A stretch of DNA of 36,563 bases from Actinospica durhamensis (GTDB taxonomy: Bacteria; Actinomycetota; Actinomycetes; Streptomycetales; Catenulisporaceae): positions 1 through 36,563 of the forward strand of contig NZ_JAGSOG010000060.1 in NCBI RefSeq assembly GCF_018139695.1, in the 5' to 3' direction. A program made the translations under genes and the position numbers. Within the stretch, counting starts at the first letter, position 1, and every line of letters begins with the position of its first letter. This document shows positions 34,051 through 36,563 of this stretch, piece after piece. The notes under the pieces are model-generated. The model did not search any database. It was not told the origin of the DNA and saw only the letters and a program-made list of their open reading frames with translations.

Positions 34051-35100
34051 ATGCCTCGTCGTCGTACCGTGACCCTGGCGGTCTCCGGGACCCTGCTGGC
34101 CGGTTTCGTGGCCGGTGCGCTCTTCCAGCCCGTGCCCTACGCCGAGTTGACCCCAGGGCCCACCTTCGACGTCCTCGGATCGCAGAACGGCACGCCGCTG
34201 ATCACGATCACCGGCAAGCAGACGTATCCGACGAACGGTCAGCTGCGCATGGTCACGGTCGGCGTCTCGGACGAGAGCTACCAGATGCCGCTCGGCCAGG
34301 CACTGCTCGGCTGGCTCAACAACAGCGAGGCGATCGTCCCCAAGGACTCGATCTACCCGCCGGGCCAGACCCAGCAGCAGTCCGACGCGGAGAACACCCA
34401 GGAGATGACCGACTCCCAGGACTCCGCGGTCACGGCCGCGCTGGCCGAACTCGGCATCAAGCCGACCGGCAGCGGCGTGGTCATCGCCTCGGTCAACGAC
34501 GGCAGCCCCGCGGCGAACAAGCTCCAGGCCGGCGACCTGATCGACTCGATCGACGGCACCCCGATCAGCTCCGGCGGGACCGCCGGGATGACCGCGGTGA
34601 CCGGCGCGATCCAGAAGGTCAAGCCGGGCGAGCAGGTCACCTTCGTGGTCACCCGGGACCAGAAGAAGAAGACCGTGGTCACCGGCACGACGAACAGCGG
34701 CGGCAAGGCCGAGGTGGGCATCTCGATCGAGAGCGAGAACGTCTTCCCGTTCACGGTGGACATCCAGCTCAACAACGTCGGGGGACCGAGCGCGGGCATG
34801 ATGTTCGCCCTCGGCATCATCGACAAGCTCACCCCGGGCGGACTGACCGAGGGCAAGGTCATCGCCGGCACCGGCACCATCGACGCGCAGGGCAACGTCG
34901 GCGCGATCGGCGGCATCCAGATGAAGACCATCGGCGCCCGCGACGCCGGCGCCACGGTGTTCCTCGCCCCGGCGGCCAACTGCGCCGAGGCGAAGGCGAA
35001 CCAGCCGGCCGGCCTCGAACTCGTCAAGGTGAACACGCTCAACGACGCCCTCACCGCGCTCCAGGACATCAAGGCGGGCAAGACCCCGCCGCTGTGCTGA
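34051..35100 (+). CDS. YlbL-type PDZ/Lon-like (S16) membrane-anchored serine protease
   Basis: A 349-aa protein with an N-terminal membrane anchor (about 7-26), an extracytoplasmic PDZ domain (about 125-205) and a C-terminal Lon-type proteolytic domain. The Ser-Lys dyad is S247 in GGPSAGMMFALGI and K292 in GGIQMKTIGARDAGA. No ATPase domain is present, as in the YlbL family; B. subtilis YlbL acts in the DNA-damage response by degrading a cell-division inhibitor. Whether this homologue has the same role is inference. The gene has its own leaderless promoter and is closed by a strong terminator. Its extracytoplasmic placement is deduced from the anchor and basic N-terminus. Confidence 0.93.
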   Translation: MPRRRTVTLAVSGTLLAGFVAGALFQPVPYAELTPGPTFDVLGSQNGTPLITITGKQTYPTNGQLRMVTVGVSDESYQMPLGQALLGWLNNSEAIVPKDSIYPPGQTQQQSDAENTQEMTDSQDSAVTAALAELGIKPTGSGVVIASVNDGSPAANKLQAGDLIDSIDGTPISSGGTAGMTAVTGAIQKVKPGEQVTFVVTRDQKKKTVVTGTTNSGGKAEVGISIESENVFPFTVDIQLNNVGGPSAGMMFALGIIDKLTPGGLTEGKVIAGTGTIDAQGNVGAIGGIQMKTIGARDAGATVFLAPAANCAEAKANQPAGLELVKVNTLNDALTALQDIKAGKTPPLC

Positions 35101-35131
35101 CCCGGGCCACGAACTGACACGGCGTAACGCC

Positions 35132-35190
35132 CGTCGGCCCGGCCCCCGCCCCACGCACGCGCGTGGAGGTGGGAGCCGGGCCGACGTCGT
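35132..35190 (+). terminator. Intrinsic terminator of the YlbL gene
   Basis: CGTCGGCCCGGC (35132-35143) pairs perfectly with GCCGGGCCGACG (35175-35186). An inner hairpin CCACGC (35151-35156) / GCGTGG (35161-35166) sits in the loop. TCGTTTT follows, a real T-run, so this works on the plus strand. It also lies near the PPA1309 stop on the minus strand. Confidence 0.88.
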
Positions 35191-35255
35191 TTTCCAGAGA
35201 GTGTTGTTCCGTCCGTGTGAGCCGGGTGGGCTTGTGCCGGGCCTGTCGGCCGGGC

Positions 35256-35804
35256 TCAGTCGTGCAGCGTCTGCGCCAGCGCCCGCACCAGGTTCGGTAC
35301 GAGGTCGGGCCCGGAGAGCACGTCCTCGTCCTTCTCCTTGCCGCGCAGCCGCAGCGCGCAGTCGCGCGACCCGTCCCGCAGCACGCCCACGGCGATGCGC
35401 ACCTCCTGGCGCTCCGGGTGGGCGGCCACCCAGGCGTCGGCGTCGGCCTCGTCCGCGGGCAGCTGCTCCTGAACGCTCGGCGGCAGCATCAGGCGCTCGA
35501 CCACCAGCGCGGTGCCGAGCACGGTGGACGGCCAGGCGATGCCGGCCAGCATCTCGTCCAGCGCCTGATCGGTCGGCAGGTCCTCCTGCTCGATGGAGGT
35601 ATAGGTACGCAGCGGTCCGATCTGCCCCTCGAACTCGACCGTCTCCGGCGCGAGCGCGGCCGCGAGGCGGGGCTCGGCGGCGATCAACTCGGCCGTGTCG
35701 ACCAGGGCGAACAGGCGCGGCTGCTGATCCCAGCCGTCCTTGGCCACGTACTGCTCCAACTCGATCAGCGCCTGCGTCAGCGCGGTGTTCATCGGACTGC
35801 TCAT
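35256..35804 (-). CDS. PPA1309 family protein
   Basis: A 182-aa soluble protein matching the actinobacterial PPA1309 family, named after a Propionibacterium acnes protein and without known function. Conserved parts include the helical N-terminus (TQALIELEQYVAKDGWDQQP), RLFALVDTAEL, the IAWPSTVLGTALVVERLMLPP segment, and the C-terminal EDVLSGPDLVPNLVRALAQTL. No catalytic motif or export signal is seen. The gene adjoins YlbL tail to tail, an arrangement I recall as common in Streptomyces relatives. Start ATG 35804 is preferred to ATG 35813 because GACAAT (35812-35817, minus strand) lies 7 bases before it. Confidence 0.85.
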   Translation of the reverse strand: MSSPMNTALTQALIELEQYVAKDGWDQQPRLFALVDTAELIAAEPRLAAALAPETVEFEGQIGPLRTYTSIEQEDLPTDQALDEMLAGIAWPSTVLGTALVVERLMLPPSVQEQLPADEADADAWVAAHPERQEVRIAVGVLRDGSRDCALRLRGKEKDEDVLSGPDLVPNLVRALAQTLHD

Positions 35805-35878
35805 ACCGACCATTGTCCGCCACTCGTGATTCGATTTGCGCCGCCGAGCACGTTCGACGTACAGTAGAGGAACCGCAA

Positions 35879-35952
35879 CGCGGGGTGGAGCAGCTCGGTA
35901 GCTCGCTGGGCTCATAACCCAGAGGTCGCAGGTTCAAATCCTGTCCCCGCTA
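35879..35952 (+). tRNA. Initiator tRNA-fMet (CAU), copy 1
   Basis: A 74-base cloverleaf without encoded CCA. The anticodon loop CTCATAA carries CAT. Initiator features are all present: a mismatched first acceptor pair (C1 with T72), an A11-T24 pair in the D stem, and three consecutive G-C pairs at the base of the anticodon stem (CTGGG/CCCAG). A probable promoter lies just upstream (TTGCGC, 18 bases, TACAGT, the -10 at 35860-35865). It is identical to copy 2. Confidence 0.96.
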
Positions 35953-35972
35953 CTGTTGTGATCAGTACAAAT

Positions 35973-36004
35973 GAGGGTCGTCTCTGAATTCAGAGGCGAC
36001 CCTC
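35973..36004 (+). terminator. Terminator after initiator tRNA copy 1
   Basis: A 16-bp hairpin centred on GAATTC: GAGGGTCGTCTCTGAA (35973-35988) with its complement (35989-36004), one G-U pair and almost no loop. GTTCGTTGTC follows. It separates the two tRNA genes. Confidence 0.88.
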
Positions 36005-36113
36005 GTTCGTTGTCTCGGCTTCCACTACCGGCTTCCGTTGCCTGTTCAGCAGCCCAGTGGAAACCGATTGGCCATATGGCGTCCGCGTCAGGCATACTAG
36101 GGGCACACCACAT

Positions 36114-36187
36114 CGCGGGGTGGAGCAGCTCGGTAGCTCGCTGGGCTCATAACCCAGAGGTCGCAGGTTCAAATCCTGTCCCCGCTA
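36114..36187 (+). tRNA. Initiator tRNA-fMet (CAU), copy 2
   Basis: Base-for-base identical to copy 1 over all 74 positions, including the unpaired first acceptor position and the GGG/CCC anticodon stem, so also an initiator. Flanking sequence differs, apart from the tRNA body, so it has a separate promoter; CATACT or TACTAG near 36093-36100 is the likely -10. It is followed by its own terminator. Confidence 0.96.
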
Positions 36188-36198
36188 CGTAAGTAAGT

Positions 36199-36236
36199 AC
36201 GACGAAGGCCCCTCGGATTCGAGGGGCCTTCGTCGT
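36199..36236 (+). terminator. Terminator after initiator tRNA copy 2
   Basis: A perfect 17-bp stem, ACGACGAAGGCCCCTCG (36199-36215) with its complement (36220-36236), and a GATT tetraloop. It isolates the tRNA from the rRNA operon that follows. Confidence 0.92.
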
Positions 36237-36297
36237 CCGGTGCCGGAGGGCTCGTAGGCGGCCGGCGCGGGGCGAATCAGGGTCTTGGCACCACGAT

Positions 36298-36326
36298 TTG
36301 ACTCGCCTGGCCTGGTTGCCTAATGT
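36298..36326 (+). promoter_or_regulatory. rRNA operon promoter
   Basis: TTGACT (36298-36303), a 17-base spacer, then TAATGT (36321-36326): a near-consensus housekeeping sigma promoter, the best in the window. Transcription should begin near 36333. A second possible -10, TAGAGT at 36428-36433, has only an A-run in the -35 position. Confidence 0.8.
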
Positions 36327-36333
36327 TCTCCGA

Positions 36334-36563
36334 GTCGCCACGAGCGGACGCGAGTCCGCAAGGAGCGACAGCGGTCCCGATGAACTACGGCGGACCGGGC
36401 GGTGAAAAAAGCCCCCGGAAAGCCTGATAGAGTTGGGATCACCGCGAGGGAAACGCCGAGAAAAACAAAAGATCTCGGAGAATTACCTGGTGTGTGGCTG
36501 TTTCTTGAGAACTCAATAGCGTGTCATATTGAATCGTTGATGCCAATTGTTTGATTGGCTATT
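36334..36563 (+). other. Pre-16S rRNA leader (16S gene expected just past the window)
   Basis: An AT-richer leader with typical rrn elements: hairpin CCGAGA (36456-36461) / TCTCGG (36473-36478), the element TTGAGAACTCAA (36505-36516) in a context (GAGAACTCAATAGCGTG) seen in actinobacterial rRNA leaders, and hairpin GCCAAT (36542-36547) / ATTGGC (36554-36559). No part of mature 16S rRNA is recognisable before the window ends. The leader normally pairs with the 3' flank of 16S for RNase III processing. Confidence 0.8.

Overview
The window is a chromosomal segment of a very GC-rich actinomycete. Codon third positions are almost all G or C, GTG starts are common, and the gene content (GlgE pathway, DUF6230/DUF6114, DUF5998, PPA1309 family, YlbL, DUF2342) is typical of Streptomyces and its relatives. 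Catenulisporales or Streptomycetales is my best guess from gene content alone, with low confidence below class level. I see no phage, transposase, integrase or CRISPR array; this looks like ordinary core or near-core chromosome.

Layout. 1-1165: 5' part of a PknB-type Ser/Thr kinase (minus). 1402-2712: M48 zinc peptidase with an N-terminal zinc ribbon. 2790-5935: a group II PLP decarboxylase (minus), divergent from a Nudix hydrolase and a SpoIIE/ATPase two-domain signalling protein. 6038-6088 is a strong bidirectional terminator. 6103-14187 is the GlgE alpha-glucan cluster: glgP on the minus strand, divergent from glgE-treS-mak. Trehalose is turned into maltose (TreS), maltose into maltose-1-phosphate (Mak), and that is polymerised into alpha-1,4-glucan (GlgE); GlgP degrades glucan to glucose-1-phosphate. 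The branching enzyme GlgB that normally completes this set is not in the window. 14266-20971: uppP, an RraA-like gene, an unrecognised 204-aa protein, an FAD oxidoreductase, an AI-2E-type permease with a GroES-like gene, and a DUF3618 protein divergent from bcp.

21677-24319 is a three-gene minus-strand operon for two exported proteins and one membrane protein (DUF6230, DUF6114 and a Ser/Thr/Ala-rich secreted protein). I know of no established function for it, and it is the best candidate here for an undescribed system. Beyond it lie a CnoX-like thioredoxin-TPR protein and topoisomerase IV subunit A (parC). 28354-35804 is a housekeeping block: DUF5998, a phosphodiesterase, a DUF2342 metalloprotease-like protein, an SDR-fold protein, moaE, a 63-aa membrane protein, the PDZ/Lon-type protease YlbL and a PPA1309 protein. 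The window ends with two identical initiator tRNA genes, each followed by a strong terminator, then a consensus promoter and the leader of an rRNA operon whose 16S gene should begin just outside.

A recurring feature is the apparent use of leaderless promoters. At least ten genes have a TA-N3-T or GA-N3-T hexamer ending 6 to 8 bases before the start codon, with no Shine-Dalgarno sequence. I used this to choose several starts. All family calls come from reading motifs by eye; no database search was run.
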